The notes beneath the pieces are model-generated. The model was not told where the DNA came from. It did not search any database and saw nothing but the letters and a program-made list of their open reading frames with translations. This document shows positions 18,120 to 27,735 of a DNA stretch of 64,000 bases, in pieces. Source of the stretch: Leptolyngbya ohadii IS1. GTDB taxonomy: Bacteria > Cyanobacteriota > Cyanobacteriia > Elainellales > Elainellaceae. The DNA is taken from the NCBI RefSeq assembly GCF_002215035.1, contig NZ_NKFP01000001.1:1423501-1487500 (forward strand), read 5' to 3'. The translations under genes were made by a program, and so were the position numbers. The first letter of the stretch is position 1. Each line of letters begins with the position of its first letter.

Positions 18120-21100
18120 ATGTCTAAATTTTCCAATAACTTAGCTGTTGTAATTGGGGTTAATCAATATGGCAACGGAATTTCACCGCTAAAAACTCCT
18201 GTTAACGATGTCGGGGAAATTGCTCGAATCTTGAAGCAGAGCCATCACTATCAGGTCGTGCAATTGCTAGACCAGCGAGCTACCCTGCAAGCCTTGCAAC
18301 AACTCCTCCATAAAGAGCTTCCCAAACATATCCAGCCCGATAGCCGACTGCTGTTTTACTTTGCCGGTCATGGCATTGCACTTAATGGAGATGATGGACC
18401 CGAAGGCTATTTGATTCCTCAGGATGCGAAGTTAGGAGATGTAAAAACATACCTGCCGATGACAGAATTGCAGGCAGCGTTGAGCGATCTCTCCTGCCGC
18501 CATTTTCTCGGAATCTTGGACTGTTGCTTTGCCGGGGCGTTTCGCTGGTCTAGTACCCGTAAATTAGAGCTAGCGGAACAGGGCATCGTCCACAAAGAGC
18601 GATTCGATCGCTTTATTACCGATCCGGCATGGCAGGTCATTACATCGGCGGCATACGACCAGACAGCACTCGACTCCCTCACCCTGGGCACGGAGCGGGG
18701 ACAGATTGGCGACCATTCTCCCTTTGCGGCTGCCCTGATTGAAGCGCTATCGGTGGGAAGGGCAGACCTTTATCCCCCTGCTGATCCCCAGCGCAATCAA
18801 CCCGCAGGGGACGGCGTCACAACTGCAACAGACCTGTACATCTATCTGCGCGATCGCATTGAACCTGTAACCGATGGCATCCGACAGCGGCAAACCCCCG
18901 GTCTTTGGTCTTTGAAGAAGCATGACAAGGGTGAATATATCTTTCTTACTCCAGGGCATGTTTTAAACCTGCCGCCTGCACCGCCATTGGATGAATCGAA
19001 AAATCCCTATCGCGGTTTGCGATCGTTTGAAGAAGAACAAAGCGATTTATTTTTTGGTCGGCAAGCTTTGACGCGAGAACTGGGGAATTTTATCAAGCGT
19101 CAGCCCTTATCGGTCGTCTTGGGAGCCTCCGGTAGCGGAAAGTCGAGCCTGGTTAAGGCGGGATTGATTCCCTACTTGAAAGCACAGGATGAGAAGACCC
19201 AGTCATCCCAGTATCAAATTTTGGCTCCTATGCGTCCGGGGGAGTCTCCCTTCAGGGCACTCAGGAGTGTGCTAGCCCAAGAAACTGGAGCAGGTTTTTC
19301 GCTTGCGGAGGCGGGGTTAGCGCCAGAAGCCAACCTGTTAACCCAGTACGTGGCTATCTGGAGTCAACAGCATCCGGGTATGAAGCTGCTGCTGGCGATC
19401 GACCAGTTTGAGGAACTGATTACGCTTTGTCATAACGAGCAGGAACGAGAGCAATTCCTGCATGGGCTGGAGCAGGCAGTAGCAGCCTATCCTGAACAAT
19501 TGCGATTGGTACTCACGCTGCGCTCGGACTTTGAGCCTCAGTTTCAAGATGGCGTACTTAAGGAACATTGGCGCTCGGCTCGGTTTGTCGTGCCCCCTAT
19601 GACGCGAACAGAGTTAAGGGAGGCGATCGAGGAGCCGGCATCAAAACGGGTGATGTATTTTCAATCGGATGATCCAAAGCATCCGTTAGTTGATCAGTTA
19701 ATTGACGAAGTAGCAGAAATGCCGGGAGCCTTACCGCTGCTATCGTTTGCTTTGAGTGAGCTATATCTCATGTATTTGCGTCGGCAAAAACTCGCCCAGG
19801 ATCGGGGAGACAGCATCGATCGGGCAATGACAGAGGCAGACTACAGAGAATTGGGTGGCGTGGCACGAAGCCTGACCCAGCGAGCAGATCAGGAATATGA
19901 CAAGCTAGTCGCGCAGCACCCGGAATATGCCAGAACCATTCAAAACGTCATGCTGCGGATGGTGACTGTGGGCGGAGAAGTCGCTCGTCGTCGGGTGTCC
20001 TTGTCTGAATTTGAGTATCCGCCTGCTCAAAACGATCGAGTCAAGGAAGTGATTCAGCGGTTTTCAGCGGCACGCCTGCTGGTAGAGGGACAAGATCCGG
20101 ATGGCAAACCTTACGTAGAGCCAGCCCACGATGCGTTGGTGCGCGGATGGCAAAAGCTGCTGGCATGGAAGCAGGAACGGGAAGAGAGCCTAATTTTGCA
20201 GCGGCGGTTAACTCCGGCAGCCGAGGAGTGGAAGGATGTTGCCGCTAAGAAACAGCCCAGGGGAACTTTGGCAAAAGCTGAACCTGTAATTGATTGGCTC
20301 GATCGTCGGTTTTATGCGGCTGAAAGCTTGTTGAACAGAGCGAGGGTTCAAGTGGGTCGGAAATGGAAGCAATCCCAACCGCAGGAAGCCTTACGAGAGA
20401 CGCCAGCCCAGTTTCTCTGGACGACGAATCCTTACCTGGATGTCTTGAATCAACAGCTCCAATCCACAGACAGTTGGTTTAATCAGGTCGAGGCGGATTT
20501 TGTACAAAAAAGCGTTTTGCAAAGACGCAAAAACACGAGCTGGCGGTGGCGAATTGCGACAGGAGTTATTTTGGGATTGAGTGGGTTAACCATTGCGGCA
20601 TTAATTGGACAGCGCAACGCCCAGATCGGTCAAACGACTGCCTCTAGAGCCTCTTCTGAAGCAAACTTTCGTGCTAATGCTCAACTGGATGCGCTGGTCG
20701 ATAGTTTGCGGGCAAGCAAGGGGATTCAGCAGATTCTTTTTCCCCAGGATGATCTCAGCGATCAGGTAGAACAAACTCTGCGAAGTATGGTCTATGGGGC
20801 AAAGGAAAGCAATCGTTGGCAAGCCCCACCTGGCATTATGTTCGCTATGTTCTTTACGGGCGATCGCCAATTGCGGGCAATTACCAATGACAATGGTAGC
20901 GTTCGCTTATGGGACATTTATGGCAAACCTCTCGCTGAATTGCAGGGGCAACAGGGGCTGTTCCGGGGAGGCATCAGTGTTAGTTCAGATGGAAGTAGAA
21001 TTGCGGCTGCAACGCAAGACGGAACAGTTCGCCTGTGGGATTCGGAAGGCAATCAGCTCAATGAATTTGCGGCTCATCAATGTAAGACGAATGAGCCAGA

Positions 21101-22625
21101 ACAAGCGTGTATTAATCGCATCAGTCTTAGTCCTGATGGCAGCGAACTGGCGACTGTTGGAGTGAGTGATGATGGACAAAATCAGTCTATCCGGGTCTGG
21201 AATTTAGCAAGCGGCACGTATAGAGAATACACACCCGTTGAGGGTTTAGTTGGAATTGGTTTTACTGCTAATCGTGAACTACGAGTCGCTGTAATCTCAG
21301 ACAGTTGCCTTAAAGTGTTTAACTTATCGAGTGAACAGGGGCAAGAATTAGCGTCCTGTGGCAACATCAACGACTTTCCCTTTCCAATAGAAGTGATGTT
21401 TAGCCCTGATGGCAAACGAGCAATGATTTTTTATGGAGAAGAGTCAGAAAATGCTGCCCTATGGGAATTCCTGGAAGGGGGGCAACCGCAAAGCCTTGAC
21501 GCAGGGAGAATCAGCCGAGGGAGTACTTTTAGTCTGGATGGTGAGCAATTGGCTGCAACGGGAGTGGATGGCACTGTCAATCTGTTCGGTAACAGTGGTC
21601 GAACCACACTCAAATTGCCTCAAGGCAGAGTAGAGTGGTCTACTTTTAGCCCTGACAGCAAACAGTTAGTGACCTTGGGTGACGATAGCACAATTCGCTT
21701 ATGGGATGTAGAACAACAGCCCCTGTCCACAACAAAGCTGCTTCAGACCGGAATAGAGAGTATTAGTTTTAGCCCCAATGGTCAAATGCTTGCGACCACT
21801 GATTCAGAGGGTACGGTTCGGCTGCTAGATTTGCAGGGAAATCAATTAGAGGAGTTCGTAGGACTTCCCAAAATCACAGGTGTTAGTTTCAGTCCCGATG
21901 GTCAAACCCTTGCCACAACGGGAGAAAATGGTCAGGTGCGCCTGTTGAATTTGCAGGGCAAACTGCTAAAAGAGTTTCCAGCCCATTCAGGCAATGTCAC
22001 AAGCGTTACCTGGAGCCAGGATGGTGGAAAAATCGCCACTGTGGGAGATGGAGATATGAACGACCCTGATACTAATCAATCAACAGAAAATTCTCTGGTT
22101 CGTTTATGGAACACCCAAGGCAATCTATTAGACGAGCAAAAAGCATCTTGGATTTATTCTTTTAAGGGCGTTAGTTTTCAATCGGATGGAGAACCCATCA
22201 TGGTTATACAAGGGCAAGATCTCTCCGATACCGGAAACATCTATTTATCAGACTTTCTGGGACGTTTAACCAATATTATTCCAGGACGGCAGGCAGGCAA
22301 CAATTTCAATTTAGTTAAACTTAGCTCCGATGGCAGCTTTCTGCTGACCGCTTCCTCATCGGCTATTAGCTTCTGGAATTTAAGGGGAGAAAAAATTATA
22401 GAATTTCCAGGCACAGCCAAAAATCTCAGCCTTAGTTCTGATAACAGCAAATTGGCAGTGACGAGAGAAGATGGTTCAACTGAACTCTGGCAGTTAGGAG
22501 ATTTTGATGAGCTGTTTTCAAAAGGATGTGAGCGCACACGCGATTACTTAAAGCATAATCCTGATGTTAGGAAAAGCGATCGCTCCATCTGCGATGGGGT
22601 GAGTCGTCCTGTGTCTGAGTCGTAA
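18120..22625 (+). CDS. caspase-nSTAND-WD40 protein, 1501 aa
   Basis: The N-terminal peptidase C14 (caspase) domain (about 5-260) has His84 in FYFAGHG and catalytic Cys136 in LDCCFAG. An nSTAND NTPase (about 295-760) starts NPYRGLRSFEEEQSDLFFGR, with P-loop GASGSGKSS at 335-343 and Walker B LLAIDQFEEL. A single membrane helix (about 806-828, IATGVILGLSGLTIAALIG) precedes a linker and a beta-propeller of WD40-type repeats (about 905-1470), several reading FSPDGQ or SSDG and VRLWD. The C-terminal tail holds the RDYLKHNPDVRKSDRSICDG block typical of cyanobacterial members. STAND caspases are likely sensor-switch proteases in cell death or antiphage defence; here that is inference. No partner gene is adjacent. 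Confidence 0.92.
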   Translation: MSKFSNNLAVVIGVNQYGNGISPLKTPVNDVGEIARILKQSHHYQVVQLLDQRATLQALQQLLHKELPKHIQPDSRLLFYFAGHGIALNGDDGPEGYLIPQDAKLGDVKTYLPMTELQAALSDLSCRHFLGILDCCFAGAFRWSSTRKLELAEQGIVHKERFDRFITDPAWQVITSAAYDQTALDSLTLGTERGQIGDHSPFAAALIEALSVGRADLYPPADPQRNQPAGDGVTTATDLYIYLRDRIEPVTDGIRQRQTPGLWSLKKHDKGEYIFLTPGHVLNLPPAPPLDESKNPYRGLRSFEEEQSDLFFGRQALTRELGNFIKRQPLSVVLGASGSGKSSLVKAGLIPYLKAQDEKTQSSQYQILAPMRPGESPFRALRSVLAQETGAGFSLAEAGLAPEANLLTQYVAIWSQQHPGMKLLLAIDQFEELITLCHNEQEREQFLHGLEQAVAAYPEQLRLVLTLRSDFEPQFQDGVLKEHWRSARFVVPPMTRTELREAIEEPASKRVMYFQSDDPKHPLVDQLIDEVAEMPGALPLLSFALSELYLMYLRRQKLAQDRGDSIDRAMTEADYRELGGVARSLTQRADQEYDKLVAQHPEYARTIQNVMLRMVTVGGEVARRRVSLSEFEYPPAQNDRVKEVIQRFSAARLLVEGQDPDGKPYVEPAHDALVRGWQKLLAWKQEREESLILQRRLTPAAEEWKDVAAKKQPRGTLAKAEPVIDWLDRRFYAAESLLNRARVQVGRKWKQSQPQEALRETPAQFLWTTNPYLDVLNQQLQSTDSWFNQVEADFVQKSVLQRRKNTSWRWRIATGVILGLSGLTIAALIGQRNAQIGQTTASRASSEANFRANAQLDALVDSLRASKGIQQILFPQDDLSDQVEQTLRSMVYGAKESNRWQAPPGIMFAMFFTGDRQLRAITNDNGSVRLWDIYGKPLAELQGQQGLFRGGISVSSDGSRIAAATQDGTVRLWDSEGNQLNEFAAHQCKTNEPEQACINRISLSPDGSELATVGVSDDGQNQSIRVWNLASGTYREYTPVEGLVGIGFTANRELRVAVISDSCLKVFNLSSEQGQELASCGNINDFPFPIEVMFSPDGKRAMIFYGEESENAALWEFLEGGQPQSLDAGRISRGSTFSLDGEQLAATGVDGTVNLFGNSGRTTLKLPQGRVEWSTFSPDSKQLVTLGDDSTIRLWDVEQQPLSTTKLLQTGIESISFSPNGQMLATTDSEGTVRLLDLQGNQLEEFVGLPKITGVSFSPDGQTLATTGENGQVRLLNLQGKLLKEFPAHSGNVTSVTWSQDGGKIATVGDGDMNDPDTNQSTENSLVRLWNTQGNLLDEQKASWIYSFKGVSFQSDGEPIMVIQGQDLSDTGNIYLSDFLGRLTNIIPGRQAGNNFNLVKLSSDGSFLLTASSSAISFWNLRGEKIIEFPGTAKNLSLSSDNSKLAVTREDGSTELWQLGDFDELFSKGCERTRDYLKHNPDVRKSDRSICDGVSRPVSES

Positions 22626-22737
22626 AACTCCTGTATCTGAGTCGTAAAACTTACGCAATGAGCCGATCGGTTGCGCGCCTGCTAAATTGTTGAAACTGTT
22701 ATTGTTGAAGACTTCCAGATCTTGAAACAGATCAATA

Positions 22738-22974
22738 CTACCGAACGGCACGATATACAACAACAAGTCCAGCGATCGTCAGCAGGGTGAGGGCGGAGGG
22801 AACCAGGGGCAGCCATAATCCGTGGATCATCACAATGACCGAGAGCTGATACAGCAGCCAGCTAGCCACCGCGATCGCAACGATTAAATACAGCCGCGAT
22901 CGGCTGGAAAAACGTCACGCAAGCAATCCCCCAATCATGCCCCATCCCATAAACCACAGAGCATCCCCCCATTG
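22738..22974 (-). pseudogene. C-terminal remnant of a CHASE2-domain protein
   Basis: The minus strand from 22974 to the TAG at 22740-22738 reads QWGDALWFMGWGMIGGLLA, then stop TGA at 22917-22915, then RFSSRSRLYLIVAIAVASWL and HGLWLPLVPSALTLLTIAG. These are the last membrane helices of CHASE2 proteins, where the stop replaces a Trp expected from the family. No start or body remains. The IS element at 23028 lies just upstream in the same orientation, beyond which sits an N-terminal fragment (24090-24400). The remaining gap (22626-22737) shows nothing. Confidence 0.75.
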
Positions 22975-23027
22975 CAGCGATCGCCGTCGATGGCTCAGAC
23001 GGAGTCGGCAGTTGAGAATTAGAGGAT

Positions 23028-24089
23028 GGCTTTGTTGCATGATGAGAGAAGGTGAGACCTGCCTTACGGTCTTCCTGGTATTAAGCTTCAACTTTGTAGC
23101 TATTGGGCTTGGCGATCTGGATCATACGGTTCAGTGCAGCACATTTGATGAACAGTTCCACCGCCTGGTTGTCAAATTTACGCGCACTCAGATTACCACC
23201 CAAAATGGTCTTCAGCCGAAACATTGTGGTTTCTGCAATTGAGCGACGATGATAGCCCGAATCCTGTTTCCAACGCTTGCGTCCATGCTTGCGGATATGG
23301 CGCAGGTTCTCGTCACGCGGATGCGGATTGCCCTTGCAATTGCCATGCTGCCAAATCACCGCATCCTGGCGCGGCGGAATCACCGCTTTGGCTCCTTGGG
23401 CGGCAATCTCGTCATAGCAATGACGATGGTCATATGCCCCATCAGTTGAGACTTGTTCTATCGGCTCATCAATGGCTTCCAGTACATCGTTGAGCACTTC
23501 TCCATCATGGAAATCATTGGTGGTCGCCACTGCTGCCAAGATTTCACCGGTTGCTTCATCCACGCCTAGATGCAGCTTGCGCCAAGTGCGTCGCTTGCTC
23601 ACTCCGTGTTGACGGGTTTTCCATTCCCCTTCCCCATACACTTTCACCCCCGTTGAATCCACCACGACATGGCGAGCGCCTTCTTTCGGCAAAACGGGTA
23701 ATTCAATGGATAAGTGACCCAGTCGCCGAGACAGGGTGCTGTGGTCTGGCACCGGTAGGTCGATTCCCATCAACTGGAAAATCGATTCGAGAAAGCCTTG
23801 GCACTGCCGTCCAGCAAGACGATAGACGGCTTTAACGGTCGCCATTGTTTGAATGGCAAGGTCACTGTAGAAGACAGACGCGCCTGGTTTGCCACTCAAC
23901 TCTTCGATGACCCACTGCTCTAGGACAGATTCTTCAAGCCAGAAGGTGAGGCTTCCCCTCTGCTTGAGTCCAGCGTTATACTCAGACCAGTTGCGGATGC
24001 GGTATTGAGGTTCCATGGCTTGTTTTGGTGTGGTAATTGAAACTTACCATGTGCCTACCCTCCGCAACCCCTCTTCATGCAACAACGCC
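23028..24089 (-). mobile_element. complete IS5-family element, IS903-type, 1062 bp with 9-bp target duplication
   Basis: The ends form imperfect inverted repeats: left ggctttgttgcatgatgag, right (complemented) ggcgttgttgcatgaagag. The element is flanked by the direct repeat ttagaggat at 23019-23027 and 24090-24098, the nine-base duplication expected for the IS903 group. One full-length transposase gene lies inside. The target was a 15-bp tandem repeat within an older gene. Confidence 0.92.
23081..24016 (-). CDS. IS5-family (IS903 group) transposase
   Basis: 311 aa, full length for the group. The N-terminal DNA-binding part (RIRNWSEYNAGLKQRGSLTF) is followed by the DDE catalytic fold: VVVDSTGVKVYGEGEW with the first Asp, VSTDGAYDHRHCYDEIA with the second, and GYHRRSIAETTMFRLKTILG with the Glu. 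No frameshift or stop interrupts it, so the copy may be active. It fills the element at 23028-24089 with about 50-75 bases at each side for the inverted repeats. Confidence 0.93.
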   Translation of the reverse strand: MEPQYRIRNWSEYNAGLKQRGSLTFWLEESVLEQWVIEELSGKPGASVFYSDLAIQTMATVKAVYRLAGRQCQGFLESIFQLMGIDLPVPDHSTLSRRLGHLSIELPVLPKEGARHVVVDSTGVKVYGEGEWKTRQHGVSKRRTWRKLHLGVDEATGEILAAVATTNDFHDGEVLNDVLEAIDEPIEQVSTDGAYDHRHCYDEIAAQGAKAVIPPRQDAVIWQHGNCKGNPHPRDENLRHIRKHGRKRWKQDSGYHRRSIAETTMFRLKTILGGNLSARKFDNQAVELFIKCAALNRMIQIAKPNSYKVEA

Positions 24090-24134
24090 TTAGAGGATTG
24101 GGAATTAGAGGATTGGGAATTAGAGGATTGGGAA
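24090..24134. repeat. three tandem copies of a 15-bp unit at the IS target
   Basis: The unit ttagaggattgggaa starts at 24090, 24105 and 24120. One partial copy lies on the other side of the IS (23019-23027). The array codes SSNSQ on the minus strand. Confidence 0.9.
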
Positions 24135-24400
24135 TTAGATTGTTCCACCTGCTCCAGCAGGACTCGGATATTGGTTTTGCTGGCGGGTTCTCCCATAGCG
24201 TCTGAGAGCAAGCGCCAGAAGCGCGGTTCCACATCTCGCATGAGGTAATTTGTGCTGTATTCCGAAGACTCAGCGATCTGCTCGTAGGTCAAACCCAGCC
24301 AAGTGCCCTCAAAAAAAGCGACCTCTGGCTCCCTGAGCGATCGCCCAGTTTTTGTAAGAATAATGCTGTTGACCAGTTGAAAGGCTGTTTGTAATTCCAC
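24090..24400 (-). pseudogene. N-terminal fragment of an AAA/NACHT-type signalling protein, cut by the IS element
   Basis: From ATG 24400, residues 1-85 (TAFQLVNSIILTKTGRSLRE, LTYEQIAESSEYSTNYLMRD) match the helical N-terminal HTH module (vMAP_N-like) that precedes AAA, NACHT or WD40 parts in cyanobacterial proteins. It then runs into a 15-bp repeat (24090-24134, reading SSNSQ) where the IS inserted. The last 15 residues of the open frame come from the IS end. Removing the IS joins it to the CHASE2 remnant, but out of frame and without a middle domain, so the gene was already eroded before insertion. Confidence 0.7.
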
Positions 24401-24470
24401 GATGGTAGACTGAGCGCGAATGAATGTTTTGCAGTTGATATTTTGAGCTGAAAGAAAACGAATGGATCTA

Positions 24471-24519
24471 CTGGGTAGTGCTGGGCGGTACTGGGCGGTA
24501 CTGGGCGGTACTGGGCGAT
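24471..24519. repeat. 10-bp tandem repeat in a 310-base gap
   Basis: The unit ctgggcggta occurs at 24481, 24491 and 24501, with degenerate copies at 24471 and 24511. The rest of the gap 24401-24710 shows no gene or clear signal. Confidence 0.85.
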
Positions 24520-24710
24520 CGCGGCAGGTCTTGTCTTAGACTGAACGAAATTCCCCGAACTTAATTTGTACTTTAGAGGAAAGCATCTACATCAATCCTA
24601 AAAAAGAATGGATAGAGTTCACTCACAAAAATATTTCTGCTGTCCAGCAATCGATCGCCTGAAACATCAGCTAAAACGTTAGATAACCTGTCTGGCGAGG
24701 TGACTGCCCG

Positions 24711-25121
24711 ATGCTGCAAATTCTAAAGTTATCCCTGCTGTACTTTTTTCTCGTCTTTGGAGCCGGATTCGTGCTGGGTCCGATTCGGGTGCTGCTGCTA
24801 GAACCTCAGCTCGGAAGTCGTTTTGCTGAACTGATAGAAATGCCGATTATGTTACTGGTGATCTGGCAGGCGGCAGGCTGGCTCACCCGACGTTTCACCC
24901 AGAGCTTATCTGCAAGCGATCGGCTGAGCATTGGCATTCTGGCGGTTTTGGGCGTACTGGTTGCCGATACTGCGGTGGGGGTGTTTCTGCGCGGTATGAC
25001 TGTGACGGAGGTATTTCTGCGGCGAGATATCGTATCCGGCACTGCTTACTATGTCCTTTTGGCTCTGTGTGCTCTAATGATTTGGTTTCGAGGCAAGCAA
25101 ACAGAACCTCGCCCGGATTAG
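24711..25121 (+). CDS. small integral membrane protein, 136 aa
   Basis: Four hydrophobic segments are visible: LKLSLLYFFLVFGAGFVLG, ELIEMPIMLLVIWQAAGWL, SIGILAVLGVLVADTAVGVF and GTAYYVLLALCALMIWF. The C-terminus is short and charged. The type is common in cyanobacteria and proteobacteria, but I cannot name its function. It is convergent with the P450 gene and their stops overlap by four bases. Confidence 0.75.
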   Translation: MLQILKLSLLYFFLVFGAGFVLGPIRVLLLEPQLGSRFAELIEMPIMLLVIWQAAGWLTRRFTQSLSASDRLSIGILAVLGVLVADTAVGVFLRGMTVTEVFLRRDIVSGTAYYVLLALCALMIWFRGKQTEPRPD

Positions 25122-26500
25122 CGGCTATTGGTAGAGCGGTATCCATTTTCGGACGATCGCTGAACCCGCAGCTTAAAATGACCGGGAGGTGCCAGAGTAA
25201 CGCCTCGCCGCACAGGGCGAATGGGTTTCTGGGGTGGCAGATCGAACGTCCAGCATTGCAGCAGCGTTGCCAGCGCCAGCTTCATTTCCAGCATTGCCAG
25301 GGCTGCCCCGATGCAGTAGCGATGTCCGCCGCCAAACGGTAAAAACTCCGATGAACTGAACGATCGCTCCAGGAACCGCTCCGGGCGAAACTGCTTTGAA
25401 TTCGGATAGATTGCCTCGTTGTGATGCACCAGATAGGTACAGGGAAACAGTACCGCTCCGGCAGGCAGTTCGTAGCCCATAATATCCATAGGTTCCTTCA
25501 GCATTCGCACCCCGGCAGTGAGGGCAACCGGATAGAGCCGCAGGGTTTCCTGACAGAGGGCGGTGAGATAGGGCAGACGGGTAATCTGGTCAGGGTCGGG
25601 CTGGGAAGGCTCAGTCGTCGAAAGGGTCTGAAGCTCCGATCGCAGTTTGCTTTCTACCTCCGGCAGGGAGTGCATCCAGTACAGTGCCCAGGTGAGGGCA
25701 GAGGCAGTGGTTTCGTGTCCCGCCAGCAGCAGGGTAATTAGCTCATCGCGCAGTTCGGTATCGCTCATGGGCTGTCCCGCTTCGTCGCGAGCAGAGAGCA
25801 GCAGCGTCAAAATATCGGTGCGGGTCGGGTCGAGGTTTGCTTGTCGCTCGTGAATTTCGTCATAGAGAAGACGATCGACCTGCTGTTTCAGCCGCAGAAA
25901 ACGACCCCAGGGACTCCATGCGCCCCAGTCCTGCCGCAGTCCGGAAAAGAAAAGCAGAGCCGCCCCGATCGGAGAACCCAGGGATTCCAGCAGTTCGCCC
26001 AGCAACCGCCGCAGTTGATTGAATCTTTCTCCGGACTGTAAGCCAAACACCGCCTGAAGAATGACCCCCAGCGTGATCTCCTGCATCAGCGATCGCACGC
26101 GAAACGATTGTCCCACCTGGAGCGACGCAGCTGTTTCCTGGGTAATTTCACAGATTAGCTTGCCGTATGCCTTCAGCCGATCGCCATGAAACGGCGGCAT
26201 CAAAAGCTTTCTCTGACGAATATGACGGTCGCCATCGAGTAACAGCACCGAGAAATCGCCCAGCAGATCGCGCAGCACTGCCCCACCGGAACCCGATCGA
26301 AACAGGGCAGGATTGGCGGTAAAAATTTGCTGAATTCCCTCCGGATGGTTGACATACACTACTCCGGGCGGTTTCTGCCAGCCCACTGCAAAAATATCAC
26401 CGTAGGTGTGATGGTAGTTTTCCAGATATTCGGTTGGCTGCGTAATGAGGCGGATCATTCGCACAACGCGAGGGGTAGTGGGACCGGGCGGTAAGGACAT
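25118..26500 (-). CDS. cytochrome P450, CYP110-like
   Basis: 460 aa. The Pro-rich start MSLPPGPTTPR is followed by helix C HIRQRKLLMPPFHGDRL, I-helix oxygen-activation motif LLAGHETTASALTW around 250, K-helix ETLRLYP around 315, FRPERFLER, and the haem-binding loop FLPFGGGHRYCIGAAL with Cys396 as the iron ligand. All motifs are intact. Length and motif spellings fit the CYP110 family of filamentous cyanobacteria, which oxidises fatty acids, alkanes or terpenes. No terpene synthase or redox partner lies nearby, so the substrate is unknown. Confidence 0.93.
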   Translation of the reverse strand: MSLPPGPTTPRVVRMIRLITQPTEYLENYHHTYGDIFAVGWQKPPGVVYVNHPEGIQQIFTANPALFRSGSGGAVLRDLLGDFSVLLLDGDRHIRQRKLLMPPFHGDRLKAYGKLICEITQETAASLQVGQSFRVRSLMQEITLGVILQAVFGLQSGERFNQLRRLLGELLESLGSPIGAALLFFSGLRQDWGAWSPWGRFLRLKQQVDRLLYDEIHERQANLDPTRTDILTLLLSARDEAGQPMSDTELRDELITLLLAGHETTASALTWALYWMHSLPEVESKLRSELQTLSTTEPSQPDPDQITRLPYLTALCQETLRLYPVALTAGVRMLKEPMDIMGYELPAGAVLFPCTYLVHHNEAIYPNSKQFRPERFLERSFSSSEFLPFGGGHRYCIGAALAMLEMKLALATLLQCWTFDLPPQKPIRPVRRGVTLAPPGHFKLRVQRSSENGYRSTNSR

Positions 26501-26845
26501 TGGGCGGTTCTCCAGTGAGGGCTGTTCCCATGTCCATCATGCCACTGCCGATTCATTGAGGGTATCGAATGTGATAGATTCTGGGGCGATCGGGATATGC
26601 GGCGGCAATGCTAACGGTCGCTATACCAGCGTTCTAGCCGATCGCATGATCGAGCACCCCGTCCCTTCCTTATATATTTCTTAGAGTTTCCTGACATAGT
26701 GAGTATGGCTCCGTTTGTCTGTGCGCTGCACAGCTTTCTGGATTCATTTTCTAAATTCTGTTTTCTGGATTCGTTTTCTGGATTCACTATTGTCTGGATT
26801 CACTATCGACCGTACTGCTAGGTTGACCAGTCAGGAGGTACAACT
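26501..26845. other. 345-base spacer with degenerate ttctggattc repeats
   Basis: No gene is supported between the P450 start and the small ORF at 26846. The stretch 26734-26806 contains at least four copies of ttctggattc spaced by 14 to 27 bases, each followed by T-rich or attg segments. Some P450 promoter sequence presumably lies here. Confidence 0.6.
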
Positions 26846-27073
26846 TTGTCTAATCAAGAATTTAATACGGGGAACTGCAACGCTCACAAAGCAGCTGCAA
26901 TTCAGCAGAGTGTTTCTATTTTGCAGCAGACCCTCGAAAAGCTCGACAACCACGACTACGAGGTAGCACTGGTGATGCTGGGTGTGTCTATCCAGATGCT
27001 ATCCGAGGTGCAAATGGGATTGGAACACCATCTGAAGCTGGAACACAAGTTAAGGGAGTTAATGAAACGGTAG
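26846..27073 (+). CDS. small hypothetical protein, 75 aa, TTG start
   Basis: A strong aggagg sits seven bases before TTG 26846, which decides this non-ATG start over any later codon. The product is helical (HKAAAIQQSVSILQQTLEKL, VALVMLGVSIQMLSEVQMGL), soluble and without recognised domain. The alternating hydrophobic pattern suggests a helical hairpin or dimer. It lies alone, upstream of an XRE regulator in the same direction, about 190 bases away. Confidence 0.65.
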   Translation: MSNQEFNTGNCNAHKAAAIQQSVSILQQTLEKLDNHDYEVALVMLGVSIQMLSEVQMGLEHHLKLEHKLRELMKR

Positions 27074-27260
27074 CGCAGTTTCCCCGCAGGATATCATTAC
27101 TTCATCTAACTTAATCAATTTTCCTGATTCAAGAGAAAAACGTCCCTTATCCCTCGGAAGGGGGATGTGCTGTCTGTTTTTACATCCTTGGATAGAGAGT
27201 ACGTCACATGACGCATCTGCGGTCTTGCTGGCGGTTGCTTGCCTATGAGTCCAGGAAAGT

Positions 27261-27587
27261 ATGAGTACAGCTAAGATTCGTTCTGCGGATACGGTGGCGC
27301 TTGTTCGATCGCTGCGGGAGCTATATGAATTAACGCAGGAGCAGTTTGCAGCCAAGCTGGGTGTCTCCCTTGTCACGATCAACCGCTGGGAAAACGATCG
27401 GGCTAAACCTACACCCCTTGCCCTGCGCCAGATTAAAGCATTGCTGCTGGAATTAAGCCAGGCGGAGCCAGATCAAGCAGAGCTTAATCCAACGGAGTTA
27501 AATCGCAAGATCAGTCCGGAGCGCATTGCGGCAAATCGGGCAACAGCTAAGCATCTGCTCGCGCAATATTTTCCTGAGGAGCGGTAG
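27261..27587 (+). CDS. XRE-family helix-turn-helix regulator
   Basis: 108 aa. Residues about 12-70 form the HTH_XRE domain: LRELYELTQEQFAAKLGVS, then VTINRWENDRAKPTPLALRQ with the recognition helix. A helical C-terminal tail follows. The start has aggaaag upstream. The arms cgtca and tgacg, two bases apart at 27202-27213, lie 48 bases upstream and could be an operator. A large sensor kinase follows 400 bases downstream; a functional link is not shown. Confidence 0.85.
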   Translation: MSTAKIRSADTVALVRSLRELYELTQEQFAAKLGVSLVTINRWENDRAKPTPLALRQIKALLLELSQAEPDQAELNPTELNRKISPERIAANRATAKHLLAQYFPEER

Positions 27588-27656
27588 CCCTGAACGGGTT
27601 GTCGCTGCTTTGGCACATTTGCTCGTAATTTTTGACCCTCATATTTGCTCATAGTC

Positions 27657-27735
27657 TTTGACCGCTATTGAGCTTTGACGATTATTAATCCTTGACCGCT
27701 ATTGAGCTTTAACGATTATTGTTGACCGCTATCAT
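27657..27735. repeat. degenerate tandem repeat in a 400-base gap
   Basis: The phrase ttgaccgctattgagcttt followed by acgattatt occurs twice with a third partial copy at 27722. The spacer 27588-27879 shows no gene. Confidence 0.75.
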
